From: an uncultured Gemmatimonadales bacterium
Lineage (GTDB): Bacteria; Gemmatimonadota; Gemmatimonadetes; Gemmatimonadales; GWC2-71-9
DNA length: 64,000 nt
Direction of reading: 5' to 3'
NCBI GenBank assembly: GCA_947259405.1
Contig: CAMYLY010000001.1
Span: 159,294-223,293 of the forward strand
This document shows, piece after piece, positions 18,464-26,964 of this stretch. The position numbers were made by a program, and so were the translations under genes. The notes under the pieces were generated by a model that was not told the DNA's origin, ran no database searches, and was given only the letters and a program-made list of their open reading frames with translations. How positions within the stretch are numbered: the stretch's first letter is position 1; each line of letters opens with the position of its first letter.

Positions 18464-19578
18464 AGCTCCAACGCGTGACCGCCATGGCGCGGAAAGAGGC
18501 GATACAGCTTCGCCGAGATCCACGGTCGCTTGCCCTGGCGTTCATCCTCCCGTTCGCGCTCATCATCTTCTTCGGTTACGCGATCACCTTCGACGTGCGC
18601 AACATCGAGCTCGGGATCCTCGACCAAGATCAGTCGACGGCAAGCCGCGCGCTCATCCAGGCGTTCGAAAGCTCCGGATACTTCCAGGTGGTCGAGTCGT
18701 ACGCGCGCCGCGGCGAGGTGGACGTCTCTCTCGAACGTGGCGCCGTCCGTCTGGCGTTGACCATTCCCCCCGACTTCCAGGCCGACCTGATGACGGGCCG
18801 TGATGCCCCGATCCGCGTTGTGCTTGACGGCAGCGACGCCAACACGGCGACCATCGCACAGAATTACGCGACCGCCATCATCGATCGTTTCACGATCACC
18901 CAGAGCCCAACTGACCCCAATCGGCTCTCGCCACCAATCACGCCCGAGTCGCGCGTCTGGTACAACGAGACCTTGGAGAGCCAAAACACCATCGTGCCGG
19001 GGCTGGTTGCCGTCATCATGTCCATCATCGCCGCGATGCTCACTGCGTTGACGATCGCTCGGGAGTGGGAGCGGGGCACGATGGAGCAGCTGGCGGCGAC
19101 GCCCGTGGGTCGAGCGGAGGTCATCCTCGGGAAGCTGATTCCATACATCGGAATCGGGCTGGCCGACGTGGCGCTGGCAGTGGGCGCGGGCATCGTGGTC
19201 TTCGGTGTGCCCTTCCGAGGCAGTCTCCTTCTTCTGACGGTCCTCACCCTGCTCTTCCTGGTGGGCGCGCTCGGATTGGGCATGTTCATCTCCGCCGCAG
19301 TGAAATCGCAGGTCCTCGCCACCCAGGCCGCGATTCTCGCCACCTACCTGCCCGCGCTGCTCCTATCCGGATTCATCTTTTCGATTGCCACGATGCCGAC
19401 GGTGCTGCAAGGCCTCACGTACGTCATTCCGGCGCGCTACTACGTAAGCGTGACCAAGGGCGTATTCCTCAAAGGCGTCGGCGTCGACGAGCTTTGGCCC
19501 AACGCGATCGCGATGATCCTCTTTGCCGCGGTCGGCCTCGGACTCGCCCTGCGCGCCTTTCGCAAGGAGATCGCGTGA
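18460..19578 (+). CDS. ABC-2 type permease, YbhS/YbhR-like (first copy)
   Basis: A 372-residue inner-membrane permease: one N-terminal membrane segment (LALAFILPFALIIFFGYAI), a large periplasmic domain of about 140 residues, then five membrane segments from about 185 to 365, including the ERGTMEQLAATPV coupling motif. It is homologous to the next gene, sharing the order and the RNIELGILDQD / RNTRTLVVDHD segment, so the two arose by duplication and likely form a heterodimer. Likely cargo is drugs or lipophilic compounds, by analogy with YbhFSR. Confidence 0.88.
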   Translation: MKLQRVTAMARKEAIQLRRDPRSLALAFILPFALIIFFGYAITFDVRNIELGILDQDQSTASRALIQAFESSGYFQVVESYARRGEVDVSLERGAVRLALTIPPDFQADLMTGRDAPIRVVLDGSDANTATIAQNYATAIIDRFTITQSPTDPNRLSPPITPESRVWYNETLESQNTIVPGLVAVIMSIIAAMLTALTIAREWERGTMEQLAATPVGRAEVILGKLIPYIGIGLADVALAVGAGIVVFGVPFRGSLLLLTVLTLLFLVGALGLGMFISAAVKSQVLATQAAILATYLPALLLSGFIFSIATMPTVLQGLTYVIPARYYVSVTKGVFLKGVGVDELWPNAIAMILFAAVGLGLALRAFRKEIA

Positions 19579-20693
19579 GGATGCCTTCACGAGCGCGCAT
19601 CATCGAGCTGGTGCGTAAGGAATCGCGGCAGCTCCTACGCGACCCACGCTCCCGTATCGCGATGTTCGTGGCGCCGGTGATCCAGCTGATCATCTTCGGG
19701 TACGCGGTGAACACCGACATTCGCAACACGCGGACGCTTGTCGTCGACCACGATCGGACCTCGGAGTCCCGGGCCCTGATCGACGCGTTTGCCGCCAGCG
19801 GCTACTTCTCCATCGTCCACCGGTCCACCCGATCACGAGATATCGTTCGACGGCTCGATGGGGGTGACGCGACCGTCGCCATCGAGATCCCGGCCGGCTT
19901 CGCGTCCGACGTCGGCACAGGGCGGGCCACGACCGTGCAGATCATCGTCGACGGGACGGATTCCAACACCGGCACGATCGCCATGGGATATGCCCAGCAG
20001 ATCGCCCGCGCCTTTGCCGCACAACGGCGCGCAGCACTGGCGAGCAGCGCCGTCTCGCTGCGTATGCGCGCCTGGTACAATCCCGACCTCGAGAGTCGCG
20101 CATATAACGTTCCCGGTGTCATCGGGATACTCGTGCTCCTGATGTGTTTGTTGCTCACGTCACTCGCGGTCGTGCGTGAGCGGGAGCTGGGCACACTGGA
20201 TCAGCTCATGGTGAGCCCGCTCACCCCCACCGAACTGATGCTGGGCAAAACCATTCCCGTGGCAGGCGTGGCCCTGATCGATCTCGTGGTGATCACGGCC
20301 GTGGCGATTCTCTGGTTCGACATCCCGTTCCGCGGCGCACCCCTCGTATTATTTCCTGCGGCACTCCTCTTCATTCTGGCCGGACTGTCCATCGGACTCC
20401 TAATCTCGACGGTGTCCAAAACGCAGCAGGAAGCCTTCATGGTGATGTTTCTGTTTCTGCTGCCGGCAATCATCCTGTCTGGGTTCTTCTATCCGGTGAG
20501 TTCGATGCCGGTCGTTTTTCAGTGGCTGACAATCGTCAATCCGGTGCGACACTTTCTCGAGATCGTGCGGGCGGTCTTTCTAAAGGGCGCAGGATACTCC
20601 GCTCTGTGGTCGCAATACCTGATTCTGGCATTCCTGGCGTTGACGACTCTCCGATATGCGGTGACGCGGTTTCCGAAGACCCTTGGGCGCTGA
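19575..20693 (+). CDS. ABC-2 type permease, YbhS/YbhR-like (second copy)
   Basis: A 372-residue permease with the same layout as its upstream paralogue: a membrane segment near IAMFVAPVIQLIIFGYAV, a periplasmic domain, and a five-segment C-terminal core with RELGTLDQLMVSPL. The GTG at 19575 keeps the 4-bp overlap seen through the operon and has AAGGAG 5 bases upstream; an ATG at 19581 is also possible. It is the last gene of the efflux operon; the MerR gene starts 30 bp downstream. Confidence 0.87.
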   Translation: MRMPSRARIIELVRKESRQLLRDPRSRIAMFVAPVIQLIIFGYAVNTDIRNTRTLVVDHDRTSESRALIDAFAASGYFSIVHRSTRSRDIVRRLDGGDATVAIEIPAGFASDVGTGRATTVQIIVDGTDSNTGTIAMGYAQQIARAFAAQRRAALASSAVSLRMRAWYNPDLESRAYNVPGVIGILVLLMCLLLTSLAVVRERELGTLDQLMVSPLTPTELMLGKTIPVAGVALIDLVVITAVAILWFDIPFRGAPLVLFPAALLFILAGLSIGLLISTVSKTQQEAFMVMFLFLLPAIILSGFFYPVSSMPVVFQWLTIVNPVRHFLEIVRAVFLKGAGYSALWSQYLILAFLALTTLRYAVTRFPKTLGR

Positions 20694-20723
20694 ACCGTTC
20701 ACACCTATCTTGTTAGCGCCCCC

Positions 20724-21449
20724 ATGAGTAACGTCGCCCTCTACTCGATCCGGCAAATGGCCCAGGAGCTTGACCTGCCGGAATCAACAGTCCGCTACTA
20801 TCGGGACACGTACTCACGGTATCTCTCCGCCATTGGCTCCGGGCGCCGCCGACTCTATCCGGACGAGACCCTGAACCGCCTGCGGTGGATTCGAGACAGC
20901 TACGCCAGCGGCATGAGCCGCGCGACGATCGAGACCCATCTCTGCGACTCGCCCACATCAGACGCGTCCACACCCGAGCCGCCCGGCACTAACGGCACGA
21001 CATCCTTGGTCCAGTACGAGGACGTGCTCGCGACGATTCTCGACGGTGAGCGCGAGCGCCGCGAGGCGATGTGGCAAGTCGCGCGCGAAGTCGTGCGCCT
21101 CGGTGAGGCCATCGAGCGACAGCACGCCATACTCAGTCATCTCGCCGAGAAGATCGGGAATGGGGATGGCCACATGTCCACCAACGCAAACCGCGGATCG
21201 GTCGAGACCGTGGAACTCGTTCCGGTGGCCGAAGCCGCACCCCTCGACGACACCGTCGAAACTGAGCTTACGAACCTCCGCCTGCAGCTCGACCGCGAGC
21301 GGGAACTGGTCGAACGCCTGCGGCGGTCCAAGGTCGAGGTCGAACGACGCGCTGCGGATGCGGAAGCCCAACTCGAGGAGCGTGGTGGGAGCGAGCGCCG
21401 GCGGTCGGCGCTTCGCCGATTGCTGCTTCGGGACACCGACACGCGGTAG
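20724..21449 (+). CDS. MerR family transcriptional regulator
   Basis: A 241-residue regulator. Residues 5-75 form the MerR winged helix (IRQMAQELDLPESTVRYYRD, then the wing and SGMSRATIETHL). The middle is a variable Ser/Thr/Pro linker, and the C-terminal third (about 170-230) is an Arg/Glu-rich coiled coil (LQLDRERELVERLRRSKVEVE). No metal-binding Cys cluster of the MerR/CueR kind is present. The layout resembles the MlrA or RacA-like members with long coiled coils. What it controls is not visible; neighbours are the efflux operon and pcm. Confidence 0.82.
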   Translation: MSNVALYSIRQMAQELDLPESTVRYYRDTYSRYLSAIGSGRRRLYPDETLNRLRWIRDSYASGMSRATIETHLCDSPTSDASTPEPPGTNGTTSLVQYEDVLATILDGERERREAMWQVAREVVRLGEAIERQHAILSHLAEKIGNGDGHMSTNANRGSVETVELVPVAEAAPLDDTVETELTNLRLQLDRERELVERLRRSKVEVERRAADAEAQLEERGGSERRRSALRRLLLRDTDTR

Positions 21450-21457
21450 TTCGGGGA

Positions 21458-22102
21458 ATGCCGCGCGGGTCCGCCGGGGCCAAGCGCATGGTGCGCCGCC
21501 AGCTCGCGTCTCGCGACATCACCGACGCACGGGTCCTCGCAACCATGGCATCCGTTCCTCGCGAACGCTTTGTCCCGCCACACCTGCACCGTCATGCCTA
21601 CGACGATGGGCCCCTCGCCATCGGGCACGGGCAGACGATCTCCCAGCCATATGTCGTAGCACTCATGACGCAGGCGGCGCATGTCGATCGACATGCACGG
21701 GTGCTCGAGATCGGCACCGGATCAGGATACCAAACGGCGATCCTCTCCAAGCTGGCCAGTCACGTCTGGACCATTGAACGCGTGCACGAACTCACCGAAC
21801 ACGCGCAGCTGACCCTCAGGGACCTCGACCTTCACAACGTGACGTTCATCGAGGGGGACGGTGCGCAGGGATGCCCCACCGCGGCCCCGTTCAACGCGAT
21901 CATCGTGGCCGCCGCCGCCCCCCACCCACCACCGTCACTCCTCGGCCAGCTCGCCACCGGTGGCCGCCTCGTGATTCCAGTGGGCGACCGAGATTTGCAG
22001 ATCCTGACGGTCTACCACCGCACGGAAAGCGGAATCTCGCAGAAGACTGCGGGGACCTGCCGTTTCGTTCCTTTGGTCTCGCGCGACGCGTTTCCGGAAT
22101 GA
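21458..22102 (+). CDS. pcm: Protein-L-isoaspartate O-methyltransferase
   Basis: PCMT repairs damaged proteins by methylating isoaspartyl residues with S-adenosylmethionine. The 214-residue protein has the family start ASVPRERFVPPHL, the substrate loop GHGQTISQPYVVALMTQ, motif I VLEIGTGSGYQTAILSKL and the late TGGRLVIPVGD. Length and motifs are normal. The gene starts 8 bp after the MerR stop and ends 12 bp from the convergent surE stop. Confidence 0.93.
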   Translation: MPRGSAGAKRMVRRQLASRDITDARVLATMASVPRERFVPPHLHRHAYDDGPLAIGHGQTISQPYVVALMTQAAHVDRHARVLEIGTGSGYQTAILSKLASHVWTIERVHELTEHAQLTLRDLDLHNVTFIEGDGAQGCPTAAPFNAIIVAAAAPHPPPSLLGQLATGGRLVIPVGDRDLQILTVYHRTESGISQKTAGTCRFVPLVSRDAFPE

Positions 22103-22114
22103 CCCCCTGCGGAG

Positions 22115-22990
22115 CTATCGCCTTCTCCGCTCCAGCAGTGAGCGGAGGCGGTCCACACCAACCACATCGGTCTGGTCGACCTCGAGGGGTGTGATCGTGA
22201 TCAGACCCGCCTCGAAGGCGTGTACGTCGGTGCCGGGCTCGGCGGTGTGTGGCGGGGCCCAATTGTCCCAATAGTAGATGGCGCCTCGGGGCGATGCATG
22301 TCGTTCGTACCGCTGATCGCCCGGCTCCATGCTCAGGCGAACCACGCGGGACTCGGTCACGCCCGGTTGGACACCTGCCGGAATGTTCACATTGAGTAGT
22401 AGGCCGGGCGTCAGCTGCTCGCGCTCGCGGAGGTGCAGCACCAAGTTCTTGAGCGCTCCCGCGCACGCCGCATAGTCGGCGGAGCTTCCACGCGACACGG
22501 CGATCGCCGGAACTCCCAGGAGGGCGGCTTCGCGGGCCGCTCCGATTGTCCCCGACACCCACGCCGACAAGCCAATGTTCTCAGAGGAGTTGATGCCCGA
22601 CACGACCAAATCCGGTCTCTCGTCCAAAAGATGCATCAGCGCCAGCCGCGTCACGGTCGCCGGCCGGGCCCCGACCGCGTACCACCGAAGACCACGCTCG
22701 TTCGGGACTTCGCGCACGAAGATCGGATCTCGGTACGTGATACCATGGCTGGCCCCACTCTGCTGTTCCGCCGGTGCCGCGACGACGATGCTCGCAATGC
22801 TCGACAGCGAGTCGATAAGCGCACGCAACCCCGGTGCGTCATACCCATCGTCGTTGGCAATGAGAATCGTGAAGGCGTGATCGTTGGCGTCCTGCGCCAG
22901 CGCCAGCCGCGGAGCAGACGCCAGGAGGGTGAGAAGGCCGAGGGCGAGAAGACCGAGGGTGAGAATGCGAGACATGGGCTCTACCTTCAT
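22115..22990 (-). CDS. surE: Exported SurE-type 5'/3'-nucleotidase
   Basis: A 291-residue SurE-family nucleotidase. Metal-site motifs are present: ILIANDDGYDAPGL (Asp47, Asp48), the Ser of GASHGIT, and SGINSSENIG, plus YAVGARPATVTRLAL. Unlike ordinary cytoplasmic SurE, residues 1-32 form a clear signal peptide (hydrophobic ILTLGLLALGLLTLLASA, cleavage near ALAQD). The enzyme would therefore act on nucleotides in the periplasm. It is divergent from an alkaline phosphatase gene 78 bp away, which suggests joint phosphate scavenging. Start at 22990, or Met6 at 22975. Confidence 0.88.
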   Translation of the reverse strand: MKVEPMSRILTLGLLALGLLTLLASAPRLALAQDANDHAFTILIANDDGYDAPGLRALIDSLSSIASIVVAAPAEQQSGASHGITYRDPIFVREVPNERGLRWYAVGARPATVTRLALMHLLDERPDLVVSGINSSENIGLSAWVSGTIGAAREAALLGVPAIAVSRGSSADYAACAGALKNLVLHLREREQLTPGLLLNVNIPAGVQPGVTESRVVRLSMEPGDQRYERHASPRGAIYYWDNWAPPHTAEPGTDVHAFEAGLITITPLEVDQTDVVGVDRLRSLLERRRR

Positions 22991-23068
22991 TCACAAGGCA
23001 CAAGTGGCCCGCCGGTTGTCCAAAGCGGAAAGTTGAATAGAATTGTGCCCACTCAAGGAGGCAACCGC

Positions 23069-24133
23069 ATGGTCCGAGGGATCGCCGTCACGTTGGGCGC
23101 GCTGTCGTTTGCGGCAAATCTTGCCGCGTGCGCCCAGACCCCCCCACCCCGGATCATGCTGTTCATCGCCGATGGAGCTGGCGCCGGCCACTGGGCAGCG
23201 GCGCGCCTGGCCACAGACGAACTCGCCGTTGACGACTTCGCGGCCGTTGGACTTGTCGATACGCGCGGGTCCAACCACATCGTGACAGGCAGCGCAGCAG
23301 CCGCCACGGCGTACGCGATTGGGAAGCGCAGTTTCAGAGGCGCGACGGGGGTCGGCCCCGATTCACAGCCGTATCCCACGGTGCTCGAGGTGGCCGAACG
23401 GCGTGGGATGTCGACTGGCCTGATCACGACGACCGTGGTAGGAGATGCCACGCTCGCGGCGTTCGCTTCACACTCCACGCGCCGCAGCGCGCTGGTGGCC
23501 GCGCGCCAATACGGGGCCAGCGGTGCGGACGTCATCATGGGAGGTGGACGCGAGCTATTCACCTTTCTTCCGCCGGACAGCCAACCAGACATTCTGACGG
23601 GTATGCGCGAGACCCATACCTATGTCACAACCGAGGCCGAACTCGACGCGCTCGATCTGGCTCGGGTGGATCAGGTGCTCGGCTTGTTCGCCCCGAGGGA
23701 CATGGCCCTCGCCCCCGATCGTTCGCCGTCGCTTGCAGCTTTGACTGACGCCGCGCTCCAGATCCTGAGCAGGAATTCCAACGGGTTCTTCCTACTCGTC
23801 GAGAACGAAGAGACGGACACTCAGGCCCACAATCACCAACCCCTCGAGGTCATCAAGCGCGAAATGGTTGCGTTCGACGAGGCCATTCGCGTCGGCATCG
23901 AATATCAGCGGCGCTTCCCCGAAACCTTGGTCGTGGTAACGGGCGACCATGAGACGGGTGGGATGTCGATCACCATGGACTCGACCGGCGCGGTCCAGGC
24001 GGCCTACCACACGACCTATCATTCAGCCGAGCTGGTACCGCTGTTCGCTCGGGGCCCAGGAGCCGAGGAATTCGCGGGGATGCTCACCAACGCACAGGTC
24101 GGCCAGATCCTCCTTGGCCGCGTGCGAAACTAG
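23069..24133 (+). CDS. Lipoprotein alkaline phosphatase (PhoA superfamily)
   Basis: A 354-residue exported phosphomonoesterase. The N-terminus has a lipobox-like LAAC (Cys21). Metal motifs are FIADGAGAG (metal-1/2 Asp), ENEETDTQAHNH (Asp and His) and TGDHETGGMS (Asp and His). The nucleophile loop reads VTGSAAAATAYAIG: the Ser is kept, but the usual Asp before it (TDSAA) is Gly. In E. coli PhoA that Asp (Asp101) helps position Arg166 and is not a metal ligand, so activity is still likely but may be altered. AAGGAGG lies seven bases before the ATG at 23069, fixing the start. Divergent from surE. Confidence 0.87.
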   Translation: MVRGIAVTLGALSFAANLAACAQTPPPRIMLFIADGAGAGHWAAARLATDELAVDDFAAVGLVDTRGSNHIVTGSAAAATAYAIGKRSFRGATGVGPDSQPYPTVLEVAERRGMSTGLITTTVVGDATLAAFASHSTRRSALVAARQYGASGADVIMGGGRELFTFLPPDSQPDILTGMRETHTYVTTEAELDALDLARVDQVLGLFAPRDMALAPDRSPSLAALTDAALQILSRNSNGFFLLVENEETDTQAHNHQPLEVIKREMVAFDEAIRVGIEYQRRFPETLVVVTGDHETGGMSITMDSTGAVQAAYHTTYHSAELVPLFARGPGAEEFAGMLTNAQVGQILLGRVRN

Positions 24134-24136
24134 CCC

Positions 24137-24166
24137 TTGAGGAACATCGGTCCCGCACCGTAGTAT
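24137..24166 (+). promoter_or_regulatory. Candidate promoter of the small-secreted-protein/metal-uptake genes
   Basis: TTGAGG at 24137 and TAGTAT at 24161 are 18 bp apart, and the start codon is 12 bases after the second hexamer. No clear Zur- or Fur-like inverted repeat is visible around them. Confidence 0.35.
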
Positions 24167-24178
24167 AGTCCTCGACTT

Positions 24179-24511
24179 ATGTACCGGATCTTCTGGCGCG
24201 CCTTGAGGTTGCCGGCGGCGGCGCTCTACCTGGCTGCCGTCTCGTGGACCCCAGTCGCTCATGCTCAGACAGAGGTCGTCTCCTCTGACCCCGCGGTGGA
24301 AGCGGGGCATTCAGGCGAATGCGAGGTCCTCCATATCGACGGGGCATGCGTGGTCACGGGTGTGGCCAAGATGCGGGCCCCGGCGTCGGAGGCGCAGGCT
24401 CCTATCGGCGACGCGCTGCGGCTACGATTCGTCCAGGTCCAGGGCATCCACGTCTCCGCATCCGAGTTGAGCCCTGTCTCGGAACGAGGTCCCCCCACTC
24501 CCTCCAACTGA
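24179..24511 (+). CDS. Small secreted protein of unknown function
   Basis: A 110-residue reading frame with a convincing signal peptide (residues 1-29, hydrophobic AAALYLAAVSW, cleavage at VAHAQ). The mature part has two Cys 12 residues apart (GECEVLHIDGACVV) that could form a disulfide. I recognise no family. It is 66 bp upstream of the porin-like gene on the same strand and follows a plausible promoter, which supports it being real. It could belong with metal uptake, but nothing in its sequence shows metal binding. Confidence 0.5.
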   Translation: MYRIFWRALRLPAAALYLAAVSWTPVAHAQTEVVSSDPAVEAGHSGECEVLHIDGACVVTGVAKMRAPASEAQAPIGDALRLRFVQVQGIHVSASELSPVSERGPPTPSN

Positions 24512-24576
24512 ACTGGTGCACCTGCTGATTCGGGCCACCATACGGATCAGCGTCAATCACCGCCGGAGGGCATTGC

Positions 24577-25878
24577 ATGCGCACACGACCGGTGTGGGCG
24601 TTCCTCACAATAGGTGTCATGGCCGCATGGCCAATTGCGTTGGACGCGCAGGAGCCGACCAGAACTGACTCGCTCGAGGTAGAGGTTCGGCGCCTGCGAG
24701 CAGAGTTGGACTCGCTGCAACGGGTACTCGAGGAGCTGATCAGACAGCAACGCGATACGACGGAAGCCGTGGACGAGTTGGCGCGGCTCCGTGCCGCAGC
24801 GCAAGCTGCCGCGGACGCCGCCCAGGAGCCACCACCAGAGGATCAGGGCAGCCGCACAGGGAACCTGTCAATTCTCAACCCGGAGATATCCCTGACGGGC
24901 GACATCGTGGGCAGCTACGTAGCGCCCGCCGGCACGGGCAACAGCGCCGGCGCCGTTCCACGAGAATTCGAGTTCTCGTTTCAGGCTGCTTTGGATCCGT
25001 ACACTCGGACCAAGGTCTTCGTCACTCACGAAGAAGAGTTCGAGATCGCTGGCCTTAGCGAAGAGGACGCCGGAGAGGAGGAAGAGGGACACGGACCGGA
25101 GATTGAGGAGGGATACCTGTACTGGGTCGGGCTGCCCGGTGGAATCGGCGTCAAGGCCGGAAAGTTTCGTCAGGAGATTGGCCTGTACAACCGATGGCAC
25201 ACCCATGCCTTGTTCGAAATCGAGCGACCACTCGCCGCGTCGACATTTCTGGGCGAAGACGGCCTGATCCAGACAGGCGTAGCACTGACGCTGCCCTCGG
25301 TTACCGCGGGCCCTTCGACCCAGACCATCACCGCCGAGGCCACGCTCGGGAACAATGACGCGCTCTTCGACGGCGGGGGGCAATTCAGTTACCTCGGACG
25401 CCTCCAGAGCTTCTGGGACGTGGGGCCCGGGACGTATGTCCAGCTGGGTGCCACTGGTGTTTACGGTCGCAATAGCGATGTCGACCTCAAGACGCGGCTC
25501 CTCGGCCTGGACTTCGCCTTCCGATGGGCACCACCGTCACAAGCGCTCTACCGCGACCTGCAAATCAAGGGCGAGTGGATGTTCGCTGAACGGCGGGAAG
25601 CCGGGCGGCCAAACCGGGGCAACGGCGGATACGGCCAAGTGAACTTCAAGTTCACCCGCCAGTGGACCGTAGGCACGCGCGTCGACTACGTGACGCCGTA
25701 CGACGATACGGAACCGAGCATACTGCAGATCGCACCAAGCATCTCGTGGTGGCAGAGCGAGTGGGTACGTTTGCGCGCCCAATACAATCTCGTGCGCGCC
25801 CGCGGCGGTCCCACCAACCACACGTTCCTGATACAGGTCGTCTGGGCGGTCGGGCCTCACAAACATGCAACGTATTGA
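24577..25878 (+). CDS. Outer-membrane porin-like protein, probably linked to metal uptake
   Basis: A 433-residue exported protein: signal peptide to about ALDAQE, a coiled-coil stretch (about 27-80, LEVEVRRLRAELDSLQRVLEEL), then a predicted beta barrel with alternating aromatic strands to the C-terminus. A strongly acidic loop with one His (EEDAGEEEEGHGPEIEEGY, about 163-181) could attract cations. The coiled coil plus barrel recalls OprP/OprO-like or zinc-regulated outer-membrane proteins found beside ZnuA-like genes, and here the next two genes encode a metal importer. No TonB box or plug is seen. Substrate specificity is inferred from context only. Confidence 0.68.
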   Translation: MRTRPVWAFLTIGVMAAWPIALDAQEPTRTDSLEVEVRRLRAELDSLQRVLEELIRQQRDTTEAVDELARLRAAAQAAADAAQEPPPEDQGSRTGNLSILNPEISLTGDIVGSYVAPAGTGNSAGAVPREFEFSFQAALDPYTRTKVFVTHEEEFEIAGLSEEDAGEEEEGHGPEIEEGYLYWVGLPGGIGVKAGKFRQEIGLYNRWHTHALFEIERPLAASTFLGEDGLIQTGVALTLPSVTAGPSTQTITAEATLGNNDALFDGGGQFSYLGRLQSFWDVGPGTYVQLGATGVYGRNSDVDLKTRLLGLDFAFRWAPPSQALYRDLQIKGEWMFAERREAGRPNRGNGGYGQVNFKFTRQWTVGTRVDYVTPYDDTEPSILQIAPSISWWQSEWVRLRAQYNLVRARGGPTNHTFLIQVVWAVGPHKHATY

Positions 25879-25885
25879 GGACAGT

Positions 25886-26956
25886 ATGAGCCAGACTCCC
25901 AGACGGCTACGCCTGGCGATCCTGGCGATGACGGGGATGGCAGTTACCACCCCGGCCGCGGGACAGGATCGCCTGCGCATCGTCACGACACTCCCGACGT
26001 ATGCCTCCATTGCCGAACAGATCGCGGATGATCGTGCGGAGGTGGTCGCGATCGCCCGCGGGGATCAGGACGCGCACTTCGTGACACCGCGGCCGAGCTT
26101 CGCCGCTCAACTCCAACGGGCCGACCTCTTTGTGGTCACCGGCCTGGACCTCGAACTTTGGGTTCCGGCCTTGCTCGATCGCGCCAACAACCGTCGGGTG
26201 CTCGACGGGGCTCCCGGTCACGTGGCGGCATACGCAGGGGTGCTACTGCGTGACATACCAGAAAACGTTTCGCGGGCAGGCGGCGATGTACACGTCTACG
26301 GTAACCCCCACATCCATACGGATCCGGTGAACGGGATCATCATTGGCAAGAACATTTTAGACGGTCTCGTCAGAATCGATCCAGCGAACGAGTCGCAGTA
26401 CGAAAAGAACTGGCAACGCTTCGCGCAAGAGATACTCGTTCGGTTGTTCGGACCGCAGTTGGTGGAGATGCTGGGATGGGAAACGCTTTTCCAACTGGCA
26501 CGGTCCGACGAGTTCTGGGCGTTCGCGGAACGTGAACGCTTCCAGGGCAAACCGCTGACCGACTACGTGGGCGGGTGGCTCGCGGAGGGAGAGGCCTTTC
26601 GCGACCGCGACATGCTGTGTTACCACAAGAACTGGGCGTATTTTAGCGCGCGCTTTCGTGTCCGCTGCGCAGCATACGTGGAGGTTAAGCCGGGCATCCC
26701 CGCCACACCGGGACATGTGCGCAGCATTATCGATTTTGTGCAAAAGGAGCGGATCCCTGTCTTGTTTGCGGCGAACTATTTCAGCACCTCTCAGATCGAA
26801 CGCGTTGCCTCGCGGGCTGGAATGCAGGCGGTGATCGTTCCCGAGCACGTCGCGGGGTCGGAGGACGCGGATGACTACTTCGCGCTTATCGACCTTTGGA
26901 CGTCCCGGTTGAAAACGGCGTTTGCGTCGGCGACCACGCAGCACCCAGAGGACTAA
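25886..26956 (+). CDS. Metal ABC transporter substrate-binding protein (ZnuA/cluster A-I type)
   Basis: A 356-residue periplasmic metal-binding protein. A signal peptide ends near AAGQDR. The fold opens with IVTTLPTYASIAEQI. Likely metal ligands are the His in GDQDAHFVTPRP, the His residues in YGNPHIHTDP, and acidic residues in the C-terminal lobe near VPEHVAGSEDADD. Two Cys (MLCYHKNW and RVRCAAY) may be disulfide-bonded. The long His-rich loop of many ZnuA proteins is absent, so manganese, iron or zinc all remain possible. The ATG at 25886 with GAGG 5 bases upstream was preferred to an ATG at 25865 inside the previous gene. Confidence 0.85.
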   Translation: MSQTPRRLRLAILAMTGMAVTTPAAGQDRLRIVTTLPTYASIAEQIADDRAEVVAIARGDQDAHFVTPRPSFAAQLQRADLFVVTGLDLELWVPALLDRANNRRVLDGAPGHVAAYAGVLLRDIPENVSRAGGDVHVYGNPHIHTDPVNGIIIGKNILDGLVRIDPANESQYEKNWQRFAQEILVRLFGPQLVEMLGWETLFQLARSDEFWAFAERERFQGKPLTDYVGGWLAEGEAFRDRDMLCYHKNWAYFSARFRVRCAAYVEVKPGIPATPGHVRSIIDFVQKERIPVLFAANYFSTSQIERVASRAGMQAVIVPEHVAGSEDADDYFALIDLWTSRLKTAFASATTQHPED

Positions 26957-26964
26957 CCGCACCC

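Noticed and set aside
18460..20693. Recent tandem duplication of the permease genes
   Set aside because: The two proteins share order and motifs but differ over most of their length, so the duplication is ancient and normal for YbhS/YbhR.
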